From Bradyrhizobium sp. LTSP885 (GTDB taxonomy: Bacteria; Pseudomonadota; Alphaproteobacteria; Rhizobiales; Xanthobacteraceae): DNA of 64,000 nt. This document shows positions 39,641 through 48,672 of the stretch, one piece after another. The translations under genes and the position numbers were made by a program. The stretch lies in contig NZ_JYMT01000038.1 of the NCBI RefSeq assembly GCF_000938305.1, forward strand, positions 62,001 to 126,000, given 5' to 3'. The stretch's first letter is position 1; each line of letters begins with the position of its first letter. The notes beneath the pieces are model-generated. The model searched no databases, was not told where the DNA came from, and saw nothing but the letters and a program-made list of their open reading frames with translations.

Positions 39641-39690
39641 TTGCTGGCTCGGCCTTACGTTGCCGAACTGATCAGGCACTTCATCTTAGC

Positions 39691-39996
39691 TCACGACGTC
39701 CCGAGCGCCGCAGTCGCCAACGCCGCACCGAATCCGGCGCCGAGCGCGGCCCATTCCCTCGCGGTGAACGCCATGGTCACCAGCGCGACCAGCGTCCCGA
39801 TGAGGCCGGGCAGCCCGCCGGACAGGCAGCCGGCGACGATGAATGCGATGAACAGATTGCCGGGCGCGAGGCGGAGAAACCGGGCAACGAAGCCGTCGTC
39901 GCGCAACGATGTCGCCAGCACGTATCCGCCGACGCGCATGGCATAGCAGGTGAGGCCGAGCACGGCGATGGCGCCGAGAAGGTGCAAATCATCCAT
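39691..39996 (-). CDS. azlD: AzlD-family branched-chain amino acid exporter subunit
   Basis: Small membrane protein of 101 aa with about four helices, including CYAMRVGGYVLA near the N-terminus and LAPGNLFIAFIVAG. AzlD pairs with the AzlC permease to export branched-chain amino acids or azaleucine. Its start overlaps the azlC end by 8 nt, so the pair is coupled. Confidence 0.88.
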   Translation of the reverse strand: MDDLHLLGAIAVLGLTCYAMRVGGYVLATSLRDDGFVARFLRLAPGNLFIAFIVAGCLSGGLPGLIGTLVALVTMAFTAREWAALGAGFGAALATAALGTS

Positions 39997-40714
39997 CGGT
40001 CTTCGCCATCATGCTCACCAGCGTGCCGCATCCGCCTCCGATCAGCATCGACCAGCTCGGATCGACAAACCGCGCGACCACAAGCGCGACGACGCCTGAC
40101 GTGAGCCACGGCCAAAGCGATTTCGCGCCCTTCCATTGGCTCGGAATGAGCGTCGCGATGAACATCGTCGGCAGCAAGGCCGCCGCGAGCCTGAGCGATC
40201 CGTTCGCGGTCAGCGGCGCGACATAGGCCAGCGCGGTGCCGCCGATCCATCCGACCGCCATTGGGATGCTCGCGCCGAGGAAATAGCCGGCGTCTGGCCC
40301 GTTGCGTTCCGCGTCCGAGCTCGTCATCAGCCACGACGCATCCGCCAGCAGGAACAGGCTGGGCAGGATCTTGCGGTTGGCCAATCCGTCAAACAGCTGG
40401 CGCAAATGGGCGCCCATCAATAAATATCGCGAATTGGTGGCAATGCATGCGATGACCATCGCGACGATCGGCAGCGGGCTCGCCCACATGCTCAGGATGA
40501 TCGCCTGGGCCGTGGCGGAATAGAGCAGGAGGCTGAACAGGATTGCTTGCAGCGCTCCGAGCCCGAGACCCTTATAGGTCAGTCCCATCACGAGGCCCGC
40601 GAGCCCATTGCTGAGAATGAAGGGCAGTGCCGCCACCAGGCCTCGCCTGAGGCCGGCTGCGGTCATCACGGGGGTGCGCGGGTCCGGTCGAGCGCTTGTA
40701 ATGGTCATGACCAT
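39989..40714 (-). CDS. azlC: AzlC-family amino acid exporter
   Basis: Membrane permease of 241 aa. ALPFILSNGLAGLVMGLTYK, then SATAQAIILSMWAS and NSRYLLMGAHL match AzlC. It is the large subunit of the two-component branched-chain amino-acid exporter. ATG codons at 40714 and 40708 are both possible, and both lie inside an 18-nt palindrome. It is divergent from a CGNR regulator 26 nt away, which is a likely controller. Confidence 0.88.
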   Translation of the reverse strand: MVMTITSARPDPRTPVMTAAGLRRGLVAALPFILSNGLAGLVMGLTYKGLGLGALQAILFSLLLYSATAQAIILSMWASPLPIVAMVIACIATNSRYLLMGAHLRQLFDGLANRKILPSLFLLADASWLMTSSDAERNGPDAGYFLGASIPMAVGWIGGTALAYVAPLTANGSLRLAAALLPTMFIATLIPSQWKGAKSLWPWLTSGVVALVVARFVDPSWSMLIGGGCGTLVSMMAKTDG

Positions 40715-40716
40715 TA
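40699..40716. promoter_or_regulatory. 18-nt palindrome over the azlC start
   Basis: TAATGGTCATGACCATTA is a perfect palindrome covering the azlC start codons in the 26-nt gap to the divergent CGNR gene. It may be an operator for that regulator or another. A short direct repeat ATTAGATTAGAT adjoins it. Confidence 0.5.
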
Positions 40717-40740
40717 GATTAGATGTCGTGAGAGGCTGTG

Positions 40741-41343
40741 ATGTCAAGGGATACCGCGCGGGCGGCGACGCAATTCTTCGGTGGGCGGGTCTGCCTCGAT
40801 TTTGCGAACACGCTCGACTGGCGAACGTCTGATGATCCGCAAGAACTCGTCCCGGATTACGCGGCGTTGTTGTCGTGGAGCGAGCGCCGCGGCACGTTGC
40901 CCGATGCCGCGAGCCGGAAGCTGAGACCGCGAGCGGCAAGCAACGAAGCCGCTGCCGTAATGCAGACGGCGTACGCGTTACGTCGCGACATCTGGACCAT
41001 CGCAGACAGGCTACGCGCCGGACATGCCGCGGAGCTTCGGCTGGTCAATCGGATGCTCTCAGTGGCGCCTCGTCAGCCTGAGCTGGTGCGGCAGGATCGG
41101 GGATATCGCCATGCCCTCGCGGGGACCGACATCAACGAGCCGCTGTGGCCGGTGCTCTGGTCGCTCACCGCGCTGCTGGCGTCCGATGACGCGAAGCGCG
41201 TCGGATGCTGCGAGGCGCAGGGCTGCGGCTGGTTCTTTGTCGACGAGAGCCCGAACCGGACGCGTCTGTGGTGCTCGAGCGAGGTCTGCGGCAATCGCGA
41301 GCGCGCGCGGCGTGCCTATGCCAAGCGCAAGGGCGTGTCGTGA
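40741..41343 (+). CDS. ABATE/CGNR zinc-finger transcriptional regulator
   Basis: A 200-aa putative regulator. The N-terminal part (GGRVCLDFANTLDWR) is the ABATE domain, and the C-terminal 45 residues are a CGNR zinc finger with C-x4-C in CEAQGCGWFFVDES, then CSSEVCGNRERARR. The ATG at 40741 has AGAGG 5 nt upstream. Divergence from azlCD makes it the probable regulator of amino-acid export. Confidence 0.87.
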   Translation: MSRDTARAATQFFGGRVCLDFANTLDWRTSDDPQELVPDYAALLSWSERRGTLPDAASRKLRPRAASNEAAAVMQTAYALRRDIWTIADRLRAGHAAELRLVNRMLSVAPRQPELVRQDRGYRHALAGTDINEPLWPVLWSLTALLASDDAKRVGCCEAQGCGWFFVDESPNRTRLWCSSEVCGNRERARRAYAKRKGVS

Positions 41344-41361
41344 GGAGGAGCAACGGCTATC

Positions 41362-41427
41362 TCACCGCCTTTTCGCCTGCGGATAGCTGACCGCGGCATT
41401 GACGATCTCGGCGGACACGCTCGCAAT
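41362..41427 (-). pseudogene. 3' fragment of a TetR-family gene
   Basis: On the minus strand this reads EIVNAAVSYPQAKRR then a TGA stop at 41362-41364. The TetR protein at 43515-44138 ends EIVNAVVSYLQAKRR. Similarity ends after about 18 codons, where a TAG closes the frame. It is a leftover 3' end, about 2.1 kb from the intact gene. The rest of the 430-nt gap to 41772 shows no gene. Confidence 0.75.
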
Positions 41428-41772
41428 CTAGCGACGTGACAGCGTGCTGTCTGGTCAAAACAGCTCAACTGTCGCGCTCATTTCGCTGTTCGCCGCGGAC
41501 ACGTAGGCGACCCATAAATGCCGAGTCATGATCGAGATAAATTGCGCGTCGCGGAACTGTTTGGCGCGCGCCTACTTGGTACGCATACGAACGTTTGAGA
41601 CGGCTGATTCAAAAGTGGCGAGTCGCTGCCGCCCTGACCAACATCACGGCCAAAAGACAATCGTGAAGATAGAGAGATTGCTCGTCATGAGGTCGCACAT
41701 CGAAGTGTGTTGCGAAAGCATTTGATACGATCATTGATTTCTTCACCGACCGCTACCGAAGAGGAAGCAGCT

Positions 41773-43350
41773 GTGGATATACTGACTACGGCGCGCTTCG
41801 AGATCGAAAGCTTCGATGTCGTCGACAAGGGATGCCATCCTGGCGAAGGGGTTTTTGGCGTTCCGACCGTCGCGGAGCAGGTCGCACCCGGAGAGTCATG
41901 CGCCGACCGTAGCGAAACCCAGTCATGCGAAGGCATCGTGCCCGGCCTCGACGGTGTCTCGGAAACGATGCTCTGGTCGCTGCACAATCGCGCAAGCGAG
42001 ACCATGCGACCTGATGGCGTGCTCGTTGATCCCGAGAGTGTGCGCATCCGATCGGCGATCGATTATGACTTCGCCCGCCGTTTCGGCGATCCCGTAGGCT
42101 CTCTTGCGGCCCGCGCGGCCGAAATCGACCGGGCATTGCGGGCATGGCTCAAGCACCATCCGGACGGGTGCGTCGTGTCGCTCGGAGAGGGCCTGGAAAC
42201 GCAGGGTCATCGCGTCGACAATGGTCGGTTACGCTGGCTATCCGTGGATCTACCGGACGCGATCCGACTGCGGGAGCGCTTCCTGGCGCCGAGTCACCGC
42301 TTTTGCCACTGCGCCGCAAGCGTGCTCGACCCTGTGTGGATGGACGCAGTCGACCCTCAGTTCGACATTTTCATCGTCGCCCAGGGACTGCTGATGTACC
42401 TTGAGCCTGAAACGGTACGTCGACTTTTCACCAACATCGCCGATCGGTTTCCCACCACGGAGATCGTGTTCGATGCCGTCCCGCGTTGGTTCTCGCGTCT
42501 GACTCTATGGGGGCTGAACCAGACCCCAGATTACCGCCTTCCGGCTATGCCCTGGGGTATCAACCGCGACGAACTTGAATCGACCTTGCGGAGCTGGCAC
42601 CCGCGTGTCGCCACCGTCGCGCTTCTCGACTACCGGGCTCCGCGAGGGCTGCCGCGCATGCTGGCAGACATGACAAATCACATTCCGGTCGCCCGGCATG
42701 CCGTTCCCAGCCTGGTGCATGTCACGATGGCGAACGCGCCTTCCCTGCCCACCATGAATGCAAACACTCTTGCCGGAGGGACATCTCCGACATCGCACCA
42801 CGAAGAATATGGATTCGAAAACCTCACGACAATCAAGGAACCACAGATGACAGCCACGAACGGCAATGTATCCCGTGCGGATACGACGGAGGGCATGTTG
42901 GCCATGGCAAGGCAAAATGCCAGCCGCGGCAACGACCTCGCCAAAGCTACGACGAAGATCATCGCCAAGCGCGTGGCGCTCGGGTTGGCAGCTGTCCTGG
43001 ATCCCATGCACGCCGATCACGTTGAGTTCGCGCGCATGGTCCCGGAGAAGGTTCGGGCATTCTCGGCCGCGGGCATGGTCATGCTCGACCAGTCGGGCGA
43101 AGCGAGCCGGAAGATGATGCGCTTGGCATCCGAGGAAGTCATGACGACCGCTAGCGCCACGATAGAGATGAGCTGCTGTTCCAGCCCGGCCGCCTGGGCG
43201 GAGGCACAAAGCAGGTTCGCGCGCGCGTGGTTCGGTCGGGCGAGCTCGAGCCTCAACATGATGGGAATGCTGATGCTAACCGCCCAGGCCGCTGTAATGG
43301 TGCCAATTCGCCAGACGGTCGCCGCCAATGCCGAACGACTAGGTGGGTAA
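41773..43350 (+). CDS. SAM-dependent methyltransferase fused in frame to a phasin-like domain
   Basis: A single frame of about 525 aa. Residues about 65-330 match the leucine carboxyl methyltransferase/TcmP-like O-methyltransferases, with DGVLVDPESVRI then IDYDFARRF, SAM motif VSLGEGLETQ near 135-142, and LSVDLPDAIRLRERF. After a loose linker, residues about 359-525 resemble a phasin (granule-associated helical protein). An internal ATG at 42847 has AAGGA in front, so a separate phasin could also be made. The start is uncertain: GTG 41773 has GAGGAAG before it, and GTG 41707 lies further up. Fusion of these two families is unusual. Confidence 0.75.
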   Translation: MDILTTARFEIESFDVVDKGCHPGEGVFGVPTVAEQVAPGESCADRSETQSCEGIVPGLDGVSETMLWSLHNRASETMRPDGVLVDPESVRIRSAIDYDFARRFGDPVGSLAARAAEIDRALRAWLKHHPDGCVVSLGEGLETQGHRVDNGRLRWLSVDLPDAIRLRERFLAPSHRFCHCAASVLDPVWMDAVDPQFDIFIVAQGLLMYLEPETVRRLFTNIADRFPTTEIVFDAVPRWFSRLTLWGLNQTPDYRLPAMPWGINRDELESTLRSWHPRVATVALLDYRAPRGLPRMLADMTNHIPVARHAVPSLVHVTMANAPSLPTMNANTLAGGTSPTSHHEEYGFENLTTIKEPQMTATNGNVSRADTTEGMLAMARQNASRGNDLAKATTKIIAKRVALGLAAVLDPMHADHVEFARMVPEKVRAFSAAGMVMLDQSGEASRKMMRLASEEVMTTASATIEMSCCSSPAAWAEAQSRFARAWFGRASSSLNMMGMLMLTAQAAVMVPIRQTVAANAERLGG

Positions 43351-43400
43351 TACGCCAGGTCGGAGTCCGGGTCGCAAGCTTGCGAAGCCGGGTCACAGAG

Positions 43401-43496
43401 GGTTCTGATTGAGTCAGAACCCGAAGCTCCAGTCCAGGCTTGTGTTTTCACGCGCTTTCTTCGTGCGAGCCGGTATCGCATCGCTCGAAAGCCCTC
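43401..43496. repeat. Rhizobiales-type dispersed intergenic repeat, copy A
   Basis: GGTTCTGATTGAGTCAGAACC forms a short palindrome with about 80% likeness to the repeat at 55052. Shared later blocks include ACGCG, CCGGTATC and TCGCT(C/T)GAAA. It sits between the methyltransferase-phasin gene and TetR and could end transcription. Confidence 0.65.
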
Positions 43497-43514
43497 TGAT
43501 CGCATCGGTCCTCG

Positions 43515-44138
43515 TTACCGTCTTTTCGCCTGCAGATAGCTGACCACGGCGTTCACGATCTCGTCCCTGAAGCGGCGCGCTAGCCGGGCGTCGAGGCGAA
43601 TCGCCTCGTGAACCATACCTTCGACGGCGGCGGCGATCACCGAAGCCGCCAACGCAAGATGGGACGCCCTTAGGCCTGTCGCCGCCGCGACGAACGCGCG
43701 AAAGCGCCGCCGATAGGCCTGGTCGAAGTGTTGATCGTCGGCGGATGCAGCGTCGGGCCTCGGAACCTCGTCGAGCAGAACGCGATGCAGGCCGGGATGG
43801 AGATGATGGGACGCAATCATCCCGTCGATCAGGTGGCCGACCCGGTCTTCCAGAGCCTCGTCGTCGCGCGACGGCAGATCGAACACCTTCAGGACCGCGT
43901 CGAGGTGTCTGAGCCTGATCGCGTCGATCAGGACGAGCTTGTCCGGGAAGTACTGATAGACCGAGCCGATGCTCACTCCCGCCGCTGCCGCGACGTCGTT
44001 GGTGTTGAAACCGGACCAGCCCTTGCGCGCCAGAACCTGAGCACCGGCCTCCACGATCACGTCGACAGTGTCGCGAGAACGCGCCTGTCGCGGCTGTTTG
44101 CGCATGCTGCGCGAGCGTTTGGAAATGCGAGTAGCCAT
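43515..44138 (-). CDS. TetR-family transcriptional regulator
   Basis: A 207-aa regulator. The basic N-terminal tail is followed by the helix-turn-helix at about residues 22-68 (FNTNDVAAAAGVSIGSVYQYFPDK). The C-terminal ligand domain is of the generic TetR type. It is divergent from a zinc-independent oxidoreductase gene, with a palindromic operator between them, so autorepression and control of that reductase are likely. A partial second copy of its 3' end lies at 41362. Confidence 0.9.
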   Translation of the reverse strand: MATRISKRSRSMRKQPRQARSRDTVDVIVEAGAQVLARKGWSGFNTNDVAAAAGVSIGSVYQYFPDKLVLIDAIRLRHLDAVLKVFDLPSRDDEALEDRVGHLIDGMIASHHLHPGLHRVLLDEVPRPDAASADDQHFDQAYRRRFRAFVAAATGLRASHLALAASVIAAAVEGMVHEAIRLDARLARRFRDEIVNAVVSYLQAKRR

Positions 44139-44158
44139 TTTTCCGATCCCGGCGAATA

Positions 44159-44179
44159 ATGTGAGTAATTAGCTCACAT
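44159..44179. promoter_or_regulatory. Probable TetR operator
   Basis: ATGTGAG at 44159-44165 and CTCACAT at 44173-44179 are perfect inverted arms 7 nt apart. They lie 21 nt before the TetR ATG and 44 nt before the oxidoreductase start, as expected for a TetR site shared by divergent genes. Confidence 0.65.
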
Positions 44180-44222
44180 CTATCCGGTTCGGCAACCGGA
44201 CTGCGTCCGGATGGAGATCGCC

Positions 44223-45254
44223 ATGTTCGTGTTGCCCTCGACCGGCCTCGAAGCCCGGCTCGCCAGGAAGCCTAGCGGTCTTCCCACGGCTGATGTCATC
44301 GCGATCGTCGAGACGCCGTTGCCGCGGCCGGCGGCGAACGAGGTGCTGGTGCGCAACATCGCGTTCCGTCTCTCACCGACGATCCGCATGATGATCAGCG
44401 AAGGTGCCGAGAATGTCGAAGGCGTGCCGTTTCCGGCGCTTCGGGTCGGGGAGGTGCTGCGGGAGGAAGCCCTTGGCGAGGTGATCGCAGCGCCCGACGG
44501 ACACGCCCTTGGCCGTGGCGATCTCGTGCTGCATCACTATGGCTGGCGGGACTACGCCGCGGTGCCGGTCGCCAACTGCCTCAAGGTCAGCCGTGATGTC
44601 ACTGACATAAATCTGCATCTCAGCCATGGCTGGACGGCGTATGCGGCGCTGACGCGTGGCCTGAATATCAGCCACGGCGACACCGTCTTCATCTCCAGCG
44701 CGGCCGGCGCCATCGGATCGATGGCGGGGCAGATCGCGCGGTTGCTTGGCGCGGATAAGGTGATCGGATCGACCAGCACGAGGGCGAAGGCAGACCGGCT
44801 GATCCGCGAGCTCGGCTACGACGCGGCCGTGATCCGGGGCGCGGGGGCGATGGCCGGGCAACTGGCGAAAGCCGCACCGCAGGGGATCGACGCCGTCCTC
44901 GATTCTGCCGGCGGCGAAGCGCTGCAAGCCGCGGTCGAGGTGGCGCGCGAGAGGGCGCGGATTCTCGTGATCGGGGCGCTCTCCGGTCAACTCGACGCCA
45001 AGGGGACTGGACGCCGGGCGCCGGTCGAGCTCGACTCGTTCAAGCTGCTGCTCAAGAAGCTGACCATCCGCGGCTACAGCGCAGACGACGACCCCGACGC
45101 GCGCCGGGAATGGGACAGCCATCTCGGCCGCTGTTCGGCGGCGGGACAAATCCGCTTTCCGCACGAGATCGTCCGCGGCTTGCGGCATGCGCCGGAGGCG
45201 TTGGCGAAGGCCAGCCGGGGCGAGTTCTTCGGCGCCGTCCTGGTCGTGCCGTGA
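44223..45254 (+). CDS. MDR-family NADP-dependent oxidoreductase (CurA-like)
   Basis: A 343-aa medium-chain reductase without structural zinc cysteines. It has the CurA/leukotriene-B4-dehydrogenase-type elements SPTIRMMI in the N-terminal half, then the Rossmann motif SSAAGAIGSMAGQIARLLGA and FDAVLDSAGGEAL-like ending. It probably reduces activated double bonds or carbonyls with NADPH. The ATG at 44223 is chosen because GGAGA stands before it; the ATG at 44211 lacks a site. Control by the divergent TetR is likely. Confidence 0.88.
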   Translation: MFVLPSTGLEARLARKPSGLPTADVIAIVETPLPRPAANEVLVRNIAFRLSPTIRMMISEGAENVEGVPFPALRVGEVLREEALGEVIAAPDGHALGRGDLVLHHYGWRDYAAVPVANCLKVSRDVTDINLHLSHGWTAYAALTRGLNISHGDTVFISSAAGAIGSMAGQIARLLGADKVIGSTSTRAKADRLIRELGYDAAVIRGAGAMAGQLAKAAPQGIDAVLDSAGGEALQAAVEVARERARILVIGALSGQLDAKGTGRRAPVELDSFKLLLKKLTIRGYSADDDPDARREWDSHLGRCSAAGQIRFPHEIVRGLRHAPEALAKASRGEFFGAVLVVP

Positions 45255-45312
45255 GAGGTCGGACTGCCGAACGCGCGGGCGCGTCCGGCCTGCTTTCGGG
45301 AGCCGTGCGCGA

Positions 45313-46920
45313 TCAGTTGGTGATATGCGCCGTTACCAGCGCGTGGTTGAACATCGCGTTCAGCGCGGTGGTAATATCGGCCGGCGTGTTCGCCGTGTAG
45401 AAATAGCCGGATGATGCACAGCTTTGCAGGCTGGGCGGAATGCTCGGGATGTTGTTGTTGGCGGCGTCGTCTTCGTCATTGGCAAAGGACGGATTCGGAT
45501 TCTGGATCGGTGCGTAGGGAATATAGAGCACCGAGACGATGATGCCGCGGTTCTTGAGCGACGCGCATATGCTGGTGGGATCGATCACGGTCGCATGGTT
45601 GCTGCCCGACCACGGGCCGGAATTGACGCCCTTGATCTGCGGATCCTGTGCGCCGTCGGTGATCAGGAAGACGTAGGGCAGGGTGTTCACCGCGGAGCTG
45701 CCGTTGCCGACGGATACAATCGTGGAGTTCATGGTCGAGAACGCGGTGTCGATATGCGTGCCACCCGAACCGAGATTCCCGTTGGTGTTGGTGTCGAGCT
45801 GGGAGGCGAGGTTAGCCGCAGCATAGTTGATCGTCGACGGGTTGGTGGCCGATCCGTCGATGGCGCTGGTCAGCGGAAAATACGCGTAGAGATTCTGAAT
45901 GAACGGATAGAGGCCGATCCTGAACTGGCTGGCGACCTTCTCGGTCGCATTGGCGGTGGAGAACAACTGGTTCACCGCGTAGCCGACGGCGTCGGCGCGC
46001 AACTGAATGCAGGAATCGGTGCCGGGAGTGGGACAGGACGACACCGCCGACATCCCCCATGTGGGATCAGTGTTGAGCGAAGCCGGCAGGCCGGAGACCA
46101 TCGAGGTCGGCAGACCGGGAACCTGCTTGGGGGCGCTCTTGGTCGACTTCATGCTGACAAGGCTCGTGAGCGCGCTCTGGCTCACGCGTGTATACGCATA
46201 GCCCATGCAATAATTATTGGTCGGATATTGCTGGGTGCCGGAATCGGTGCAAGCGCTGTTCTGCGGTGTGAAGTGGCAAGCGAGCGTGCAGCCGGTCGGA
46301 TACTGGACGAAGTTGTCCGGGTTGATAGCGGCCAGCCGCGTCTGCTCGCTGTTGGTCGAGGGCAGCCCCATTGATCCCGACACATCCAGCATCAGGTAGA
46401 AGTCGAGATAGAGCGGCAGCGAGGAGTTTGCGCTCGAGGTGCCCGTGACCGTGAGGGTCTGCCATCCCATCACCTTGAGGAACATGACAGGGACCTGCGC
46501 GGTGAACGTTACGCTGGATGCCAGCGTCGGACCAGTCTTCGTCACGGTGCTGGTCTCGGACAGACCGTTATAGCCGGTGATCGTGCTCGCATTGCCGTTG
46601 AAGATCTTGTTGGCTTCGGCCACGCCGGCCGGCACCGGGCCGTTGGTCAGCATGGCTGATGCGGCGAGGTAGCCGGCGGATTTCGAGGACACCGACGCGA
46701 CGCTGGCGGCATCCGCCGCCGACTGCAGCTTCGTCTTGATCCGGTTGGCCTGGGCATAGTCGAGCGCGCAACCGACGACGGCGACGATCGGCAGCATCAC
46801 CATCGCAAAGGAGACGGCGATGTTGCCCCCGGTGTTACGGCAAAATCGACGCAGGAGACCACCGGCATGCCGAGAGGAAGGCGACGGCTTGTTGTTTGCA
46901 ACGGGGGCCTGCTTGTGCAT
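45313..46920 (-). CDS. TadG-like pilus-assembly protein with von Willebrand A domain
   Basis: A 535-aa protein of the Flp/Tad family. The N-terminal hydrophobic helix (about residues 35-55, NIAVSFAMVMLPIVAVVGCALD) is the pilin-like segment. After it lies a vWA domain with the MIDAS start DVSGSMGLPS at about residues 178-187 and later a GGTHIDTA motif. TadG proteins act in the envelope in Tad pilus function. No other tad genes are in the window. The C-terminus has several Cys that may form disulfides. Confidence 0.88.
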   Translation of the reverse strand: MHKQAPVANNKPSPSSRHAGGLLRRFCRNTGGNIAVSFAMVMLPIVAVVGCALDYAQANRIKTKLQSAADAASVASVSSKSAGYLAASAMLTNGPVPAGVAEANKIFNGNASTITGYNGLSETSTVTKTGPTLASSVTFTAQVPVMFLKVMGWQTLTVTGTSSANSSLPLYLDFYLMLDVSGSMGLPSTNSEQTRLAAINPDNFVQYPTGCTLACHFTPQNSACTDSGTQQYPTNNYCMGYAYTRVSQSALTSLVSMKSTKSAPKQVPGLPTSMVSGLPASLNTDPTWGMSAVSSCPTPGTDSCIQLRADAVGYAVNQLFSTANATEKVASQFRIGLYPFIQNLYAYFPLTSAIDGSATNPSTINYAAANLASQLDTNTNGNLGSGGTHIDTAFSTMNSTIVSVGNGSSAVNTLPYVFLITDGAQDPQIKGVNSGPWSGSNHATVIDPTSICASLKNRGIIVSVLYIPYAPIQNPNPSFANDEDDAANNNIPSIPPSLQSCASSGYFYTANTPADITTALNAMFNHALVTAHITN

Positions 46921-47252
46921 TCCGAGACACTCCTCAGCGCGGCCGACGACGGCGGCTCAATCTGTTTGATTTGAAATTGGATGTTCGAGGCACTTCAGCG
47001 CCTCTCACTGGCGGGGACGATGCGGATGGCTACGCGATGGCTGAAAATCTGAGCGCGGATGGTACAAACGCTTCCTTACGCAAAGCTGACGTTCCTGCCG
47101 CCTGCTTCGATTGCCGGCGCTTTCCGTTCAGTGATGCTTATCATTCGGTAAATCGCTGAAGCGGCTAAAGGTCGCTATCCGGCCTGTGTCTCGGTTGCCG
47201 GCGGCGGTGCAACGCTGGTGCGGATCGTGGCGTGAACATATGCGCGGTACGC
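46921..47252. other. Intergenic region upstream of tadG
   Basis: A 332-nt gap between the tadG start and the 3' end of the amine oxidase. No RNA, repeat or gene was recognised. It should carry the tadG promoter. Confidence 0.4.
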
Positions 47253-48632
47253 TCAGCTACCTGCCTCGTTGACTTCGCTTGCAGCGCGATGGCCCGAGCG
47301 TACCGCCCCCTCGATCCATGCAGGGTATTCCGAGGTGTGCTCGCCGGCGAAATGAATGCGTCCTTCGTGTCTCGCGAGCCGTCCCTTCCATTTGAAAAGA
47401 TCTCCAGGGTAGGGAATGCCGTAGGCGCCGCGCGCCCAGGGGTCGAGCTGCCAGGAATAGCTGACGGATTCCTCAACGTGCCGCTCGGCTCCCGGGAAGA
47501 CCTCCTCGATCTTTTCGATCGCCCACCGCATCCGATCCGGCTCGCTCAAGGCATCCATCTCAGTGACGCGATCGCCCTGCTGATAGAGCTGAAGCACGCC
47601 CCGATGACCGTTGCTCGGCCACTGTGGACTCCAGATCTCGGCCCCGGTGTCGAGCTGGGCAAAGCCGCTGAGGTGATCGGCCTCCCAGAAGCGGGAGCGC
47701 ATTCGGAAGGCAACTTTGGCCACCTTGACGTATCGCATCTCCGCGAGGATTTGCCGCCTCGCCGGGCTGAGCAGCGGCTCGAATGTGACGGTCGGCAGAA
47801 CCGAATACGGAATCGTGCAGATCAATGCATCCGCTGTCATCGTCGTCGTACGACCCTCTCTGACGACGGTGACTTCGACACGATCCGAAAATTGGCTGAC
47901 CGCCAGAACAGGCGTACCGAGCAGGATGTCGCCCCGAAGGCGTGCTGCGATGGCTTTCGGAAGGCTGTCGTTGCCATCTTCGATGATCGACAAACCGTCT
48001 CGGTCGTAATGTGCCAGGACCCGGGACAGCATCAGCGGCGAAATCGCGGTGGGGAACGCGCCGAGGGTGAGGAGCTTGATGGCCGCCTGCGACAGGCCGC
48101 GTTCGGCCAGATAGTCCGGAAGGCTCAGCCGATCGAGGTCGGCCAGTTGCTCCGGAGGCCACGCCGGCGTGTCGATGACGCCGGCCGCAAGCAGCCTGTC
48201 CAAATTGTCGAGAAGGTATGTCTTGACGATCCCCGGGTAGCCGAGCGCGCGCTCGTTCTCCGGCAGTGCCACGGCCTGTGCAAGCTCGGTACCGGAATCA
48301 AGCGAGCATCGCTGTCCGTTGACGAATGCCAGATTCGTCAGCTTCGGCGGATAGAGCGGATGAAGCGTCAGGCCCATGCGGCTGATATAGTCCAGCGTCC
48401 AATGATGCGAACGCGGGATGCGGCCGGCTCCCGCCTCGGCGATTGGCGTGCCGTCACTTCCCCGCTGGGTGTGGACCCGCCCGCCGACACGATCGCGGGC
48501 TTCGATGATGGTGACGTCGTGGCCGACATGCTCCAGTTCGAGCGCCGCGACCAGGCCGCTCATTCCGGCGCCCGCCACCAGGATCTTTTGCCGCTTGCCG
48601 GTCTGTCGAAGTCTCTGTGGTTTTGCAGACAT
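47253..48632 (-). CDS. FAD-dependent flavin monoamine oxidase
   Basis: A 459-aa oxidase. The FAD-binding motif VAGAGMSGLVAALELEHVG is at residues 19-37, and the family follow-up IEARDRVGGRVHT is clear. The C-terminal FAD motif is FAGEHTSEYPAWIEGAV. Enzymes of this group oxidise primary amines or amino acids to imines, releasing H2O2. The ATG at 48632 begins MSAKPQRL; the open frame starts 13 codons earlier without a good site. A divergent Lrp regulator lies 140 nt away, so amino-acid-responsive control is likely. Confidence 0.9.
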   Translation of the reverse strand: MSAKPQRLRQTGKRQKILVAGAGMSGLVAALELEHVGHDVTIIEARDRVGGRVHTQRGSDGTPIAEAGAGRIPRSHHWTLDYISRMGLTLHPLYPPKLTNLAFVNGQRCSLDSGTELAQAVALPENERALGYPGIVKTYLLDNLDRLLAAGVIDTPAWPPEQLADLDRLSLPDYLAERGLSQAAIKLLTLGAFPTAISPLMLSRVLAHYDRDGLSIIEDGNDSLPKAIAARLRGDILLGTPVLAVSQFSDRVEVTVVREGRTTTMTADALICTIPYSVLPTVTFEPLLSPARRQILAEMRYVKVAKVAFRMRSRFWEADHLSGFAQLDTGAEIWSPQWPSNGHRGVLQLYQQGDRVTEMDALSEPDRMRWAIEKIEEVFPGAERHVEESVSYSWQLDPWARGAYGIPYPGDLFKWKGRLARHEGRIHFAGEHTSEYPAWIEGAVRSGHRAASEVNEAGS

Positions 48633-48672
48633 CGCGCGTCGCTCTCTGTCTCTGGTCGCGTTGGGACGCACC

